Positions 7,161-14,229 of a DNA stretch of 16,628 nucleotides are shown in pieces. The number at the start of each line of letters is the position of its first letter. Position 1 is the stretch's first letter. Both the position numbers and the translations under genes were made by a program. This stretch comes from Alcaligenaceae bacterium. GTDB taxonomy: Bacteria > Pseudomonadota > Gammaproteobacteria > Burkholderiales > Burkholderiaceae_B. Where the stretch lies: NCBI GenBank assembly GCA_029265335.1, contig JAJUJN010000011.1, positions 1 to 16,628 on the forward strand, written 5' to 3'. The notes below the pieces were generated by a model. It was given only the letters and a program-made list of their open reading frames with translations, ran no database searches and was not told the DNA's origin.

Positions 7161-7375
7161 CGCCGTTGCGCACCGACCCCAATCTGGCCGACCCCGACGC
7201 TTTCTACGAAGCGCTGATCGAGGCTCACCGCGACCTCAGCCTGGAGCAGAGTCACGAGATGAACGCTGCCCTGGTGTTGTTGCTCTGCAATCACATCGGC
7301 GATATCAACGTGCTGCGCGACGCCCTGCAGCGCGCCCGCGAGGTGGCGCTCGACGTCATTCAACCGTCGGCCTGA
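7157..7375 (+). CDS. DUF2783-like small protein, candidate hydroxylase coupling subunit
   Basis: A 72-residue acidic, mostly helical protein. The pattern DPDAFYEALIEAHRDLS (11-27) followed by LNxxLxLLLCNHIGD-like sequence (residues 36-49, here AALVLLLCNHIGDI) and a last helix is what I know as DUF2783. No signal, membrane or catalytic motif. The ATG overlaps the monooxygenase stop by 4 nt and is preceded by AGAGG (7145-7149), so the two proteins are probably made in matched amounts. This is the arrangement expected for a regulatory/coupling subunit such as MhaB of the 3-hydroxyphenylacetate hydroxylase, itself a very small protein. The function is inferred from context. The last 20 bp overlap, tail to tail, the end of the LysR gene on the other strand. 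Confidence 0.82.
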   Translation: MTPLRTDPNLADPDAFYEALIEAHRDLSLEQSHEMNAALVLLLCNHIGDINVLRDALQRAREVALDVIQPSA

Positions 7376-8261
7376 GCTGAGGCTCACACACTGAACGAAA
7401 GGTGGTGAGAAACAGCTGCAGGGCCTTGCCCGGCCGCGCCCCGGCCCGCGTGAGCGCCTGATAGTCGCATGCCACGCGGGGGCGCAGCGGGATCCAACTC
7501 AGTTCGCTATATTGCGATGCAAGCCGTGCGAACGACGGCACCACCGCTTGGCCATGACCAGCAGCCACCAAGGCCAGAACGGTCTCGAGGTGTCTGACGG
7601 CCTGGCGACTGCGCGCGTGATCAGGCCCTAGGCATCGATCCACCAGACGCTGCAATGGGTTCTCGGGTGGCAGGGTGATCAGCGGTACCTCGTGCACTGC
7701 CTGCCATGGCAAGCTTTTGTGCACCGACGGTTCAGCCTGCACCAGCATCAGCTCACTGGGCAGCACGGTTTCGCGCCGTAGCCCCGCCATGCGCTCAAAG
7801 AACGCGCCCAGGGCCACATCCAGCTCACCGTCGTGCAGTGCCCGCACCAGATGCTGGCGTTCGGCATCGAACAACTCAAGCTGCAGAGCCTCATTGGTGG
7901 TCTGCATTTGCTGCAGCACCAGAGGCATGACGCTGGCGGCGATGAGCGGAGTACATCCTACCCGCAATCTCTGTTGACTGGCCGTACCCTGCTGACGCAG
8001 TTCCGCCACCACATCGCGCAGCTCGTTCACGCTGCGCTCGGCCACCGGTCGGAGATGATGGGCTGCTGGGGTGAGTTCCACCTGACGCGTGGTGCGTTCG
8101 AACAACTGACAATCGAGTTGGGTTTCCAGCTCACGCACCATGGCGCTGAGACCGGCCTGCGTGACGTGGAGCTGCTCGGCCGCCCGCGTGAAGCTGCCAC
8201 TGGCGGCCACCGCCAGAAATGCCTGCAACTGGCGCAGCGTGATAGTGAGCGCTTCGGCCAT
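7356..8261 (-). CDS. LysR family transcriptional regulator (proximal to the hydroxylase operon)
   Basis: A 301-residue LysR regulator. N-terminal winged helix-turn-helix at about 6-66 (LRQLQAFLAVAASGSFTRAAEQLHVTQAGLSAMVRELE, then LFERTTRQVELT), linker helix, and periplasmic-binding-like effector domain from about 95 (LRVGCTPLIAASVMPLVL; FERMAGLRRETVLPSELMLV; AAGHGQAVVPSFA). Start ATG 8261-8259 on the minus strand has a good AGAGGA 5 nt upstream (+ strand 8267-8272). It follows the second LysR gene by 28 bp on the same strand, so both may share a transcript. Its final 20 bp overlap the DUF2783 gene convergently. Ligand unknown; control of the neighbouring catabolic genes is the obvious hypothesis. 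Confidence 0.92.
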   Translation of the reverse strand: MAEALTITLRQLQAFLAVAASGSFTRAAEQLHVTQAGLSAMVRELETQLDCQLFERTTRQVELTPAAHHLRPVAERSVNELRDVVAELRQQGTASQQRLRVGCTPLIAASVMPLVLQQMQTTNEALQLELFDAERQHLVRALHDGELDVALGAFFERMAGLRRETVLPSELMLVQAEPSVHKSLPWQAVHEVPLITLPPENPLQRLVDRCLGPDHARSRQAVRHLETVLALVAAGHGQAVVPSFARLASQYSELSWIPLRPRVACDYQALTRAGARPGKALQLFLTTFRSVCEPQLRPTVE

Positions 8262-8289
8262 TCAATTCCTCTCGCTGTGAATGGGCAAA

Positions 8290-9207
8290 CTACGCCGCCG
8301 GCTGGCGTTCGCCGAAGCTCTCCGCCAGGCGCTCGCGCAACCATTGGTGGCCGGCGTCTCGGTGCAGGCGACGGGTCCAGAATACGTTGGTCTGCAAGTT
8401 TGGTATCCGGATGGGCGGTTTGAGCGTGGCCAGGCCATAACGGGCAGCCACCGCCAGGGCCAGCTTGTGCGGCACCGTGGCCAGAAGATCGCTTTCGGTG
8501 AGAATGTAGGGCACAGCACCAAAATGCGGTACGGCAAAGTGCTCGCTCAGGTTCACCCCTGCGCGCTGCAAGGCCTGATTCACTTGGCCGTAGGGCGCCG
8601 CCTGAGTGACAATCAAATGACGCGCACGCAGAAAGGCCTCTCGGTCCATGTGGGGGCCTGCTTCGGCATACTGACGCCGATGCAGCGTGAGGTAGTTCTG
8701 CCGAAACAACATACGCTGGAAAAACCCGGCACCCAGTTCGTCGAACACCCCCACGGCAACGTCGACTCTGCCGGCTTCCATGGCGCGCCGCAACTCCGCG
8801 CCTTCGAGGCGCACAGCTTCGAGCCGCACCCCGGGCGCCTGCCGGGAACACAGCGCCACCAGCTCGGGCATGAAGTGAATCTCGCCCACATCCGACAAGG
8901 CGAGTACAAAGCGGCGCCGACTGGTGGCCGGATCGAAGGCATCGCGGACGTTCAACATGCTCGACACCAAGGCCAGCGCTTCGGCCACAGGTTCTTCCAG
9001 GCGTTCGGCCAGTGGTGTGGGCTGCATGCCCTGAGCCACGCGCACAAAGAGATCGTCGTCGAACACTTGCCGCAGGCGACGTAAGGCGTTGCTCACGGCG
9101 GGCTGCGACAGGTTCATGCGCCGCGCCACTGCCGAAAGGTTGCGTTCTTCGAGCAGGTTGTGCAGAACCAGGAGAAGGTTGAGGTCGATACCCCGCAAGT
9201 CAGCCAT
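8290..9207 (-). CDS. LysR family transcriptional regulator, divergent from hmgA
   Basis: A 305-residue LysR protein of the NodD/NahR/LinR-like branch: it opens with [43 protein letters not shown] (4-46) and [14 protein letters not shown], the hallmark of that group, then an effector-binding domain from about 98 ([19 protein letters not shown]) with [10 protein letters not shown] and [13 protein letters not shown]. Start ATG 9207-9205 on the minus strand is the natural N-terminus for this family. It is divergent from hmgA across a 190-bp gap that holds a T-N11-A palindrome and a hmgA promoter candidate, so it is the likely activator of hmgA-fahA and its own repressor (inference from LysR family behaviour). 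The second LysR gene lies 28 bp downstream. Confidence 0.92.
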   Translation of the reverse strand: MADLRGIDLNLLLVLHNLLEERNLSAVARRMNLSQPAVSNALRRLRQVFDDDLFVRVAQGMQPTPLAERLEEPVAEALALVSSMLNVRDAFDPATSRRRFVLALSDVGEIHFMPELVALCSRQAPGVRLEAVRLEGAELRRAMEAGRVDVAVGVFDELGAGFFQRMLFRQNYLTLHRRQYAEAGPHMDREAFLRARHLIVTQAAPYGQVNQALQRAGVNLSEHFAVPHFGAVPYILTESDLLATVPHKLALAVAARYGLATLKPPIRIPNLQTNVFWTRRLHRDAGHQWLRERLAESFGERQPAA

Positions 9208-9241
9208 TGCCGCCAGCTCTCGCCAGGTTATTCACAAAACT

Positions 9242-9258
9242 GATGACCACCATTCATC
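9242..9258. promoter_or_regulatory. Candidate LysR box upstream of hmgA
   Basis: GATG (9242-9245) and CATC (9255-9258) form an inverted repeat with a 9-bp centre that contains the LysR-type T-N11-A pattern (T9244, A9256). It lies 35 bp upstream of the divergent LysR start and just before the hmgA -35 candidate. ATTCA is also repeated directly at 9230, 9252 and 9260. Match by eye only. Confidence 0.4.
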
Positions 9259-9266
9259 TATTCACA

Positions 9267-9295
9267 TCGACATCATAGCGCCAAATGCGCACAAT
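9267..9295 (+). promoter_or_regulatory. Candidate promoter of hmgA-fahA
   Basis: TCGACA (9267-9272, 5 of 6 to the -35 consensus) and CACAAT (9290-9295, 4 of 6 to the -10) are 17 bp apart. The predicted start near 9302 gives a leader of about 95 nt. The LysR box candidate ends 8 bp upstream of the -35, a plausible activator position. Confidence 0.4.
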
Positions 9296-9336
9296 GAACG
9301 ACATGGATTTTTCCGTTCACCGCGAGGCGACTCGGC

Positions 9337-9356
9337 GCTGTTAACAGCCGCGGCTG
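9337..9356. repeat. Overlapping perfect palindromes in the hmgA leader
   Basis: GCTGTTAACAGC (9337-9348) and CAGCCGCGGCTG (9345-9356) are both perfect 12-bp palindromes sharing the central CAGC, giving GCTG / CAGC / GCTG at an exact 8-bp period. They sit between the predicted start of transcription and the hmgA ribosome site. They could be an operator for a dimeric repressor or, in RNA, two mutually exclusive small hairpins. Confidence 0.5.
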
Positions 9357-9397
9357 CCTCACCACACAGCGCAGTCATCCGCTTCAGGAGAATACTC

Positions 9398-10696
9398 ATG
9401 ACACTCCAATATCTTGCCGGCTTTGGCAATAGCCACGTCACCGAAGCCCTGCCCGGCGCCCTACCCGAGGGCCGCAACTCCCCGCAGAAGTGTCCGTATG
9501 GGTTGTATGCCGAACAACTGTCGGGCACGGCATTCACTGCACCCCGCCAGACCAACCGCCGCAGCTGGACATACCGGATTCGTCCCGGCGTCGCTCATCT
9601 GCCGTTCGAACCTTATCAGGGTGCCGCCCAATGGCTGAGCGAGTATGGGCATGGTCCCGTCACGCCCAACCAGCTGCGCTGGAGCCCACTGCCCTACCCC
9701 GAAGGTGAGGTGGATTTTGTCGATGGCATGCTCACCTACGGCGGCAGCGGCCAGCCCGAAGCGCACATCGGCGTGGGCATCCACCTTTACGCTGCCACGC
9801 GTTCCATGCAAGACCGTTTCTTCTACAACGCCGATGGCGAAATGCTGGTGGTGCCCCAGGAAGGCCGGCTACGCTTCGAAACCGAAATGGGCATCCTGGA
9901 GGTGGAGCCGCTCGAGATCGCCGTGCTGCCTCGCGGCGTTCGCTATCGGGTGGTGCTGCCCGACGGCAAGGCCCGCGGCTATGTGCTCGAGAACTACGGC
10001 CCCGCCCTGCGCCTGCCGGAATTGGGCCCCATTGGCTCCAACGGGTTGGCCAATGCGCGCGACTTCCTCGCGCCCGCCGCCTGGTACGAAGATGTAGAAG
10101 GTGATTTCGAACTGATCGCCAAGTTCACGGGTGGCTTCTGGCGCGCCAGCATCGGCCATTCACCGCTCGATGTGGTGGGTTGGCACGGCACGCATTATCC
10201 CTACAAATATGATCTGCGCCGTTTCAATGTGATCGGCTCGATCAGCTTCGACCACCCCGACCCTTCCATTTTTACGGTGCTTACCTCGCCAACCGACACG
10301 GCCGGTATCGCCAACATGGATTTCGCGGTGTTCGCTCCCCGAATTCTCGCCATGGAGAACACCTTCCGACCGCCCTGGTATCACCGCAATATCGCCAGCG
10401 AATTCATGGGCCTCATTCAGGGCGTCTACGACGCCAAGGCCGAAGGCTTCGCACCCGGCGGCGCCAGCCTGCACAATTCCTTCACCGGCCACGGCCCCGA
10501 CGCCGAGACTTTTGCCAAGGCCAGCGAGGCCGATACCAGCAAGCCCGACTATCTGCGCGACACTATGGCCTTCATGTTCGAAACCCGCAATGTGATTCGG
10601 CCCACCACCCAGGCCCTGGAATTGCCGCAACTGCAGAACGACTACTATGCTTGTTGGCAGGGTCTGCAAAAATTCTTCAATCCGAATCAACCTTGA
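9398..10696 (+). CDS. hmgA: Homogentisate 1,2-dioxygenase
   Basis: HmgA opens the ring of homogentisate with O2 and Fe(II) to give maleylacetoacetate, the central step of tyrosine, phenylalanine and 3-hydroxyphenylacetate breakdown. The 432-residue product starts [20 protein letters not shown] and has the family block [21 protein letters not shown] (28-48). The iron ligands are visible as H329 (WYHRN), E335 (SEFMG) and H365 (GHGPD), with the same spacing as H335/E341/H371 of the human enzyme. ATG 9398 is preferred over an upstream in-frame ATG at 9089, because that extension runs antisense through the LysR gene, and AGGAG (9386-9390) stands 7 nt before 9398. fahA follows after 13 bp. Divergent LysR regulator upstream. 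Confidence 0.97.
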   Translation: MTLQYLAGFGNSHVTEALPGALPEGRNSPQKCPYGLYAEQLSGTAFTAPRQTNRRSWTYRIRPGVAHLPFEPYQGAAQWLSEYGHGPVTPNQLRWSPLPYPEGEVDFVDGMLTYGGSGQPEAHIGVGIHLYAATRSMQDRFFYNADGEMLVVPQEGRLRFETEMGILEVEPLEIAVLPRGVRYRVVLPDGKARGYVLENYGPALRLPELGPIGSNGLANARDFLAPAAWYEDVEGDFELIAKFTGGFWRASIGHSPLDVVGWHGTHYPYKYDLRRFNVIGSISFDHPDPSIFTVLTSPTDTAGIANMDFAVFAPRILAMENTFRPPWYHRNIASEFMGLIQGVYDAKAEGFAPGGASLHNSFTGHGPDAETFAKASEADTSKPDYLRDTMAFMFETRNVIRPTTQALELPQLQNDYYACWQGLQKFFNPNQP

Positions 10697-10709
10697 GTCA
10701 TCAAAAATC

Positions 10710-12026
10710 ATGCTAACTCTGAACGAGACACACGATCCCCAGCTCAAGAGCTGGGTGAGCTCGGCCAACGAGCCCGATACCGACTTCCCTATTCAGAACT
10801 TGCCCTTTGGCGTGTTTCGCCGTCGGCAGGCCGCTGAGGGTTTTCGGATCGGGGTAGCCATCGGCGATCAAATCCTCGATCTGCGCGCCTTGCGCGGCGC
10901 CCAGGTGTTCGATGGTGGCGCCCAGATCGGGCTCGATGCCTGCCAGGGCAATACGCTCAACGCCCTCATGGCCGCCGGGGTGGATATCTGGACCACCCTT
11001 CGCCTGGCCTTGTCGCGGGCGCTGCGCGAAGGTTCTTCGTTGCGCCCGCAGCTGGAGCCCTTGCTGGTGCCGCAAAGTGAGGCCGAATACGCCTTGCCGG
11101 CCACCATCGGCGACTACACCGATTTCTACGCGTCCATTCATCACGCCACCACTGTGGGCAAGCAGTTTCGGCCCGACAATCCACTCATGCCCAACTACAA
11201 GTGGGTGCCCATCGGCTACCACGGTCGGGCCTCGAGCGTGGTGGTGTCGGGTGAAAGCTTCCCCCGCCCCTGCGGTCAGCTCAAGCCCAAAGACGCCGAC
11301 CAGCCCTCGTTCGGCGCCAGCCAGCGCCTCGACTACGAAGCCGAAATGGGCATTTTCATTGGGCCGGGCAACGCACTGGGCACGCGCATCGACATCGATC
11401 GCACCGAGAATCACATTTTCGGCATGTGCATTCTCAACGACTGGTCGGCGCGCGACATCCAGGCCTGGGAATACCAGCCCCTGGGGCCCTTCCTGGCCAA
11501 GAGCTTCGCCTCCACCATCTCGCCCTGGGTTGTCACCCTTGAAGCCCTACTGCCCTACCGCACCGCCTGGGAGCGGCCGGCCGAAGATCCGCAACCACTG
11601 CCTTACCTCACCTCCGAGCGCAACAAGGCCGAAGGCGCCTACGACATTCAGATGGAAGTGCTGCTCACCACCGACAAATCCCGCAGCAGCCAGGCCGAAC
11701 CCGCCCGCCTGTCCAGAACGTCATTCCGCCATTCGTACTGGAACGTGGCGCAAATGGTGGCGCACCACACGGTCAATGGTTGCAACCTGCAATCCGGGGA
11801 CCTGCTCGGCACGGGCACACAATCGGGCCCTACCCCCGAAGAGGCAGGCTCTTTGCTCGAGCTGACGGTCGGTGGGCAGAAACCCCTTGAGTTGCCCTGG
11901 GACGAAAAGCGCACCTTCCTCGCCGATGGCGACGAAGTGATCATGCGCGCCTGGTGCGAAAAGCCCGGCTATGTGCGGATCGGTTTTGGCGAAGCCAGAG
12001 GCAAGGTGTTGCCCGCCCAGCTTTAA
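10710..12026 (+). CDS. fahA: Fumarylacetoacetase
   Basis: Hydrolyses fumarylacetoacetate to fumarate and acetoacetate, the last step of the homogentisate pathway. The 438-residue protein has the N-terminal SH3-like domain (about 1-125; FPIQNLPFGVFRR at 26-38) and the catalytic FAH domain. Metal and catalytic residues align with mouse FAH: D138 and H145 in DYTDFYASIHHATTVG, E210 and E212 in LDYEAEMGIFIGPGN, D244 in NDWSARDIQ, K264 in GPFLAKSF; also HHTVNGCNLQSGDLLGTGTQSG near the end. ATG 10710 is 13 bp after the hmgA stop; an earlier in-frame ATG (10647) would overlap hmgA by 50 bp and add residues before the conserved start. No clear Shine-Dalgarno, so coupling to hmgA is likely. The isomerase between HmgA and FahA is not in this window. 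Confidence 0.96.
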   Translation: MLTLNETHDPQLKSWVSSANEPDTDFPIQNLPFGVFRRRQAAEGFRIGVAIGDQILDLRALRGAQVFDGGAQIGLDACQGNTLNALMAAGVDIWTTLRLALSRALREGSSLRPQLEPLLVPQSEAEYALPATIGDYTDFYASIHHATTVGKQFRPDNPLMPNYKWVPIGYHGRASSVVVSGESFPRPCGQLKPKDADQPSFGASQRLDYEAEMGIFIGPGNALGTRIDIDRTENHIFGMCILNDWSARDIQAWEYQPLGPFLAKSFASTISPWVVTLEALLPYRTAWERPAEDPQPLPYLTSERNKAEGAYDIQMEVLLTTDKSRSSQAEPARLSRTSFRHSYWNVAQMVAHHTVNGCNLQSGDLLGTGTQSGPTPEEAGSLLELTVGGQKPLELPWDEKRTFLADGDEVIMRAWCEKPGYVRIGFGEARGKVLPAQL

Positions 12027-12057
12027 ACCGCTTGCTGCAACACGGCGCGGCGCTGGC

Positions 12058-12702
12058 TCAGCAATCCTGCGCCCGCTCGATGATCTCGCTTGCCATGTCG
12101 GTAATGGCGCGCCGTTCCGACATGGCGCGACTGCGCAGCAGCTCATAAGCCGATTCGGCGCCCAGATCGCGCGCCACCATGAGTATGCGGGTGGCGTGCT
12201 CGATGGTACGCCGGGCCCGCAATTGAACCTCGAGATGAGCGGCCTTGCGCTGCAGGCGGCGCACCCATGCCATTTGCGCCTCGGCCACCTCGATCTGCGC
12301 CTGTAGCGCAAGCAGCCGCAGCGGCCGCGACAGCACGCCCACCAAACCCAGATCGCCCAGCTTTTCCACCAATCGCACATGCTGCGACAGCAGCACTCCC
12401 AGCGCGACCCCCTCGTGGCCCAGCAGCCAACGCCCCACCTCGGCCAGATTGTGGTCGTCGATGGCCACGATCACCAGGGTGCCCGGCGCTGGCGCATCTG
12501 CCGGCAGCGGCCACGCTTGCTGCACCTGCCATCCCAGGCGGCGCAATTGCGCAGTGAGTACTGCGGCGTCGGCATCGTTGGGGTGCGCCAGCAAAGCGTT
12601 GCGCGCCGGTGCGGAGATTCTTCCCTCATTGACCGCTTCGCGCGCGAGCGGAACCGCCGCAGCCGCGCCCGTAGCTTGAAGCGGAGTGCTCGACCTGCTC
12701 AT
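12058..12702 (-). CDS. AmiR-like ANTAR-domain antitermination regulator
   Basis: A 214-residue RNA-binding regulator. N-terminal about 35-130 resembles the pseudo-receiver of AmiR (NDADAAVLTAQLRRLGWQVQ; TLVIVAIDDHNL; LGDLGLVGVLSRPLRLLALQAQI); a coiled-coil helix runs about 130-165; the C-terminal ANTAR domain (about 150-210) shows RRTIEHATRILMVARDLGAESAYELLRSRAMSERRAITDMASEII, matching the family pattern including A-x3-LM, LR..AM and the closing A..II. AmiR of P. aeruginosa prevents leader termination by binding paired RNA hairpins and is held inactive by AmiC. The ATG overlaps the upstream AmiC-like stop (ATGA). Start 12702 is chosen for that coupling; a longer reading to 13350 runs out of frame through the AmiC-like gene. 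The gene converges on fahA with a 31-bp gap. Confidence 0.9.
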   Translation of the reverse strand: MSRSSTPLQATGAAAAVPLAREAVNEGRISAPARNALLAHPNDADAAVLTAQLRRLGWQVQQAWPLPADAPAPGTLVIVAIDDHNLAEVGRWLLGHEGVALGVLLSQHVRLVEKLGDLGLVGVLSRPLRLLALQAQIEVAEAQMAWVRRLQRKAAHLEVQLRARRTIEHATRILMVARDLGAESAYELLRSRAMSERRAITDMASEIIERAQDC

Positions 12703-13808
12703 GGCACTGTCACCAGATAGGGATCGGGGGCGATTTCGCTGGTGTCGGCCGACACCACCTTGAACCGGCCTCGCGCATCTACCTTGCCAATATGCGGTCG
12801 ATAGTAGGTGTAATGCGTTTGGGCATCGACCCGCACCGCACCGCGCGGGCCCAGCAGGCTCACGGCGCCAGCCGCTTCGCGCAGAGCCTCGATGCTGGTG
12901 CTGCGTGCCAGCCGCAAGGCAGCGGCAAACAGCTGCATCTGCACGTAGGAAGACTCCACCATGAAATTGGTGCGGGCCCGCTCGCCGTAACGTGCCTTGA
13001 AGCTCTTGACGAAGGCGCGGTTCTGGGGGGTGTCCAGCGACTCGAAATACGGCAAGCTGCAAAGATGACCCTGGAGCGATTGCGACCCCAACTGGGCGAT
13101 TTCGAATTCGGTGGCGCAGATGGTGGCAATGGGGGTTTGGCGCGCCGAGTAGCCAGCTCGCTGGAAGGATTCGAAGAGCGCCAGTGCGGACGGCCCCACC
13201 ACGGTAGAGAAGATGACATCGGGTGGATCGGCCATCAGCGTGTGGAGCGTCTTGCCGCAAGCCTGCCCGGTGGCGCTCAGGGGCAGATAATGCTCGCTGT
13301 GGATATCTACCCCATGCTGGCGCAGCACCGCGGCCATCACCCGATTGCATTCACGCGGAAAGAGATAGTCGGAGCCCAGCAAGGCCACACGCTGATAGCC
13401 CTGCTCAACGAAGTACTGGGCCAGCGGCAGCACATGTTGATTGGCGCACGGGCCGCCATACATTACGTTGGGCGAATATTCGAAACCTTCGAACTGGGTG
13501 GGGTACCACAGCAGGGCATTGTGCCGCTCCACCAAGGGCAATAACGATTTGCGCATGGATGAGGCCGCGCAACCGAACAACGACACCACCTTCTCGTGCA
13601 CGATGAGTTCATGCGCCAGGTCGTGCAGCCGACGCACGTTGGACGCGGGGTCGCAAATGATCGGTTCGATCGGTTGGCCATGAATGCCGCCCGCATCGTT
13701 GATATCGGCCAAGGCCAGAATCGTGCCGCGCAAATGCTCGGTTTCGGTACTGCCAAAAAAGCCGGTTTGCGAAAACAGCACACCAATGCGCAAGGGATCG
13801 GTAAGCAT
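12699..13808 (-). CDS. AmiC-like amide/urea-type ligand sensor (cytoplasmic binding protein)
   Basis: A 369-residue protein of the type I periplasmic-binding-protein fold, closest in character to AmiC, the amide sensor that sequesters AmiR. Shared blocks with P. aeruginosa AmiC: RIGVLFSQTGFFG (6-18), NALLWYPTQFEGFEYSPNVMYGGPCANQ, VALLGSDYLFPRECNRVM, DVIFSTVVG, PYFESLDTPQNRAFV, and the C-terminal IGKVDARGRFKVV...PDPYLVTV. No signal peptide from the chosen ATG (13808-13806 on the minus strand, GGAG 4 nt upstream), consistent with a cytoplasmic sensor. A 28-residue longer form starting at 13892 lacks a ribosome site and begins before AmiC homology. Overlaps the ANTAR gene by 4 nt. Divergent from the binding-protein gene of the transporter. 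Ligand unknown; short amide or urea is the family expectation. Confidence 0.9.
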   Translation of the reverse strand: MLTDPLRIGVLFSQTGFFGSTETEHLRGTILALADINDAGGIHGQPIEPIICDPASNVRRLHDLAHELIVHEKVVSLFGCAASSMRKSLLPLVERHNALLWYPTQFEGFEYSPNVMYGGPCANQHVLPLAQYFVEQGYQRVALLGSDYLFPRECNRVMAAVLRQHGVDIHSEHYLPLSATGQACGKTLHTLMADPPDVIFSTVVGPSALALFESFQRAGYSARQTPIATICATEFEIAQLGSQSLQGHLCSLPYFESLDTPQNRAFVKSFKARYGERARTNFMVESSYVQMQLFAAALRLARSTSIEALREAAGAVSLLGPRGAVRVDAQTHYTYYRPHIGKVDARGRFKVVSADTSEIAPDPYLVTVP

Positions 13809-13863
13809 GAGGCTCCGGAAAAGGCACCCAGCCACCGCGGGAACTGCCAGCTGCGACCGGGTC

Positions 13864-13893
13864 TTGACAGGCTGATCATCCAGCATACACAAT
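13864..13893 (+). promoter_or_regulatory. Candidate promoter of the transporter operon
   Basis: A consensus TTGACA (13864-13869) is followed after 18 bp by CACAAT (13888-13893), 4 of 6 to the -10. The predicted start near 13900 gives an unusually long leader of about 330 nt, which then carries the hairpins described separately. The pair was found by eye. Confidence 0.38.
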
Positions 13894-13960
13894 AAAAAAA
13901 CCCAAACGCGACATGGTCTTATCGGGGCATTCCCCTAGTTCGCACCAGGTTCGCGTCGGC

Positions 13961-13982
13961 AGCACGGCAACGGCGCCGTGCT
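13961..13982 (+). promoter_or_regulatory. Candidate ANTAR-target RNA hairpin
   Basis: AGCACGGC (13961-13968) pairs perfectly with GCCGTGCT (13975-13982), leaving the six-base loop AACGGC. Known ANTAR targets are stem-loops with hexanucleotide loops carrying A at position 1 and G at position 4; this loop fits both. It lies on the sense strand of the leader about 60 nt after the predicted transcription start and is followed by a short pyrimidine tract TTCTTTC. A GGGG/CCCC hairpin precedes it by 25 nt, but its loop does not fit the rule. Confidence 0.45.
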
Positions 13983-14199
13983 TCTTTCAGGTACCACCCG
14001 GCTTTTATCGGCAGGGCACGCAGTGCTTCAGCAGTTCGCTGTGGCAACGCTGTTTTGCCTTCGCTCGCGCCATACCACACGGCTCAGCTCATCCAAGCGC
14101 CGGGTGCGCGCGTGGTATCTCCCTCACCGCAGTCTTCCCCTTCCCTTGCTCTCGTCACCCGCAGTGCATCTGCTGGCACGCATCCGCCTGCCTGTGCGC

Positions 14200-14213
14200 G
14201 GCGAACGAGTGCC
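14200..14213 (+). promoter_or_regulatory. Second, weaker A1/G4 hexaloop hairpin next to the ribosome site
   Basis: GGCG (14200-14203) pairs with TGCC (14210-14213, one G-T wobble) around the loop AACGAG, again A at 1 and G at 4. It ends 4 nt before AAGGAG (14218-14223). The 4-bp stem is weak and could occur by chance. Confidence 0.22.
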
Positions 14214-14229
14214 CTTCAAGGAGTCTGTC

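Larger units (their letters stand above)
13809..14229. other. 421-bp divergent regulatory gap
   Basis: No credible coding sequence. In-frame upstream extension of the rightward gene to 13978 is possible but would precede its signal peptide. The gap contains a TTGACA promoter candidate (13864-13893), an A-rich stretch (13891-13900), a GGGG/CCCC hairpin (13924-13935), three copies of GTTCGC (13938, 13949, 14034), an ANTAR-type hairpin (13961-13982) and a second small hairpin of the same loop class next to the ribosome site (14200-14213). It has the layout of a long antitermination leader. Confidence 0.6.

Noticed and set aside
8281..9084. 267-codon rightward open frame
   Set aside because: Antisense to a clear LysR gene; composition is that of a shadow frame.
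9089..9397. N-terminal extension of hmgA
   Set aside because: Runs antisense through the divergent LysR start and the promoter region; HmgA homology and a good ribosome site begin at 9398.
12058..13350. 430-codon leftward frame read as one protein
   Set aside because: Only the part from 12702 downward matches a family (ANTAR). The upstream part is the alternate frame of the AmiC-like gene, and the ATGA overlap gives the true start.
13978..14229. N-terminal extension of the binding protein
   Set aside because: Would put 84 residues ahead of a clear signal peptide; AAGGAG supports the start at 14230.
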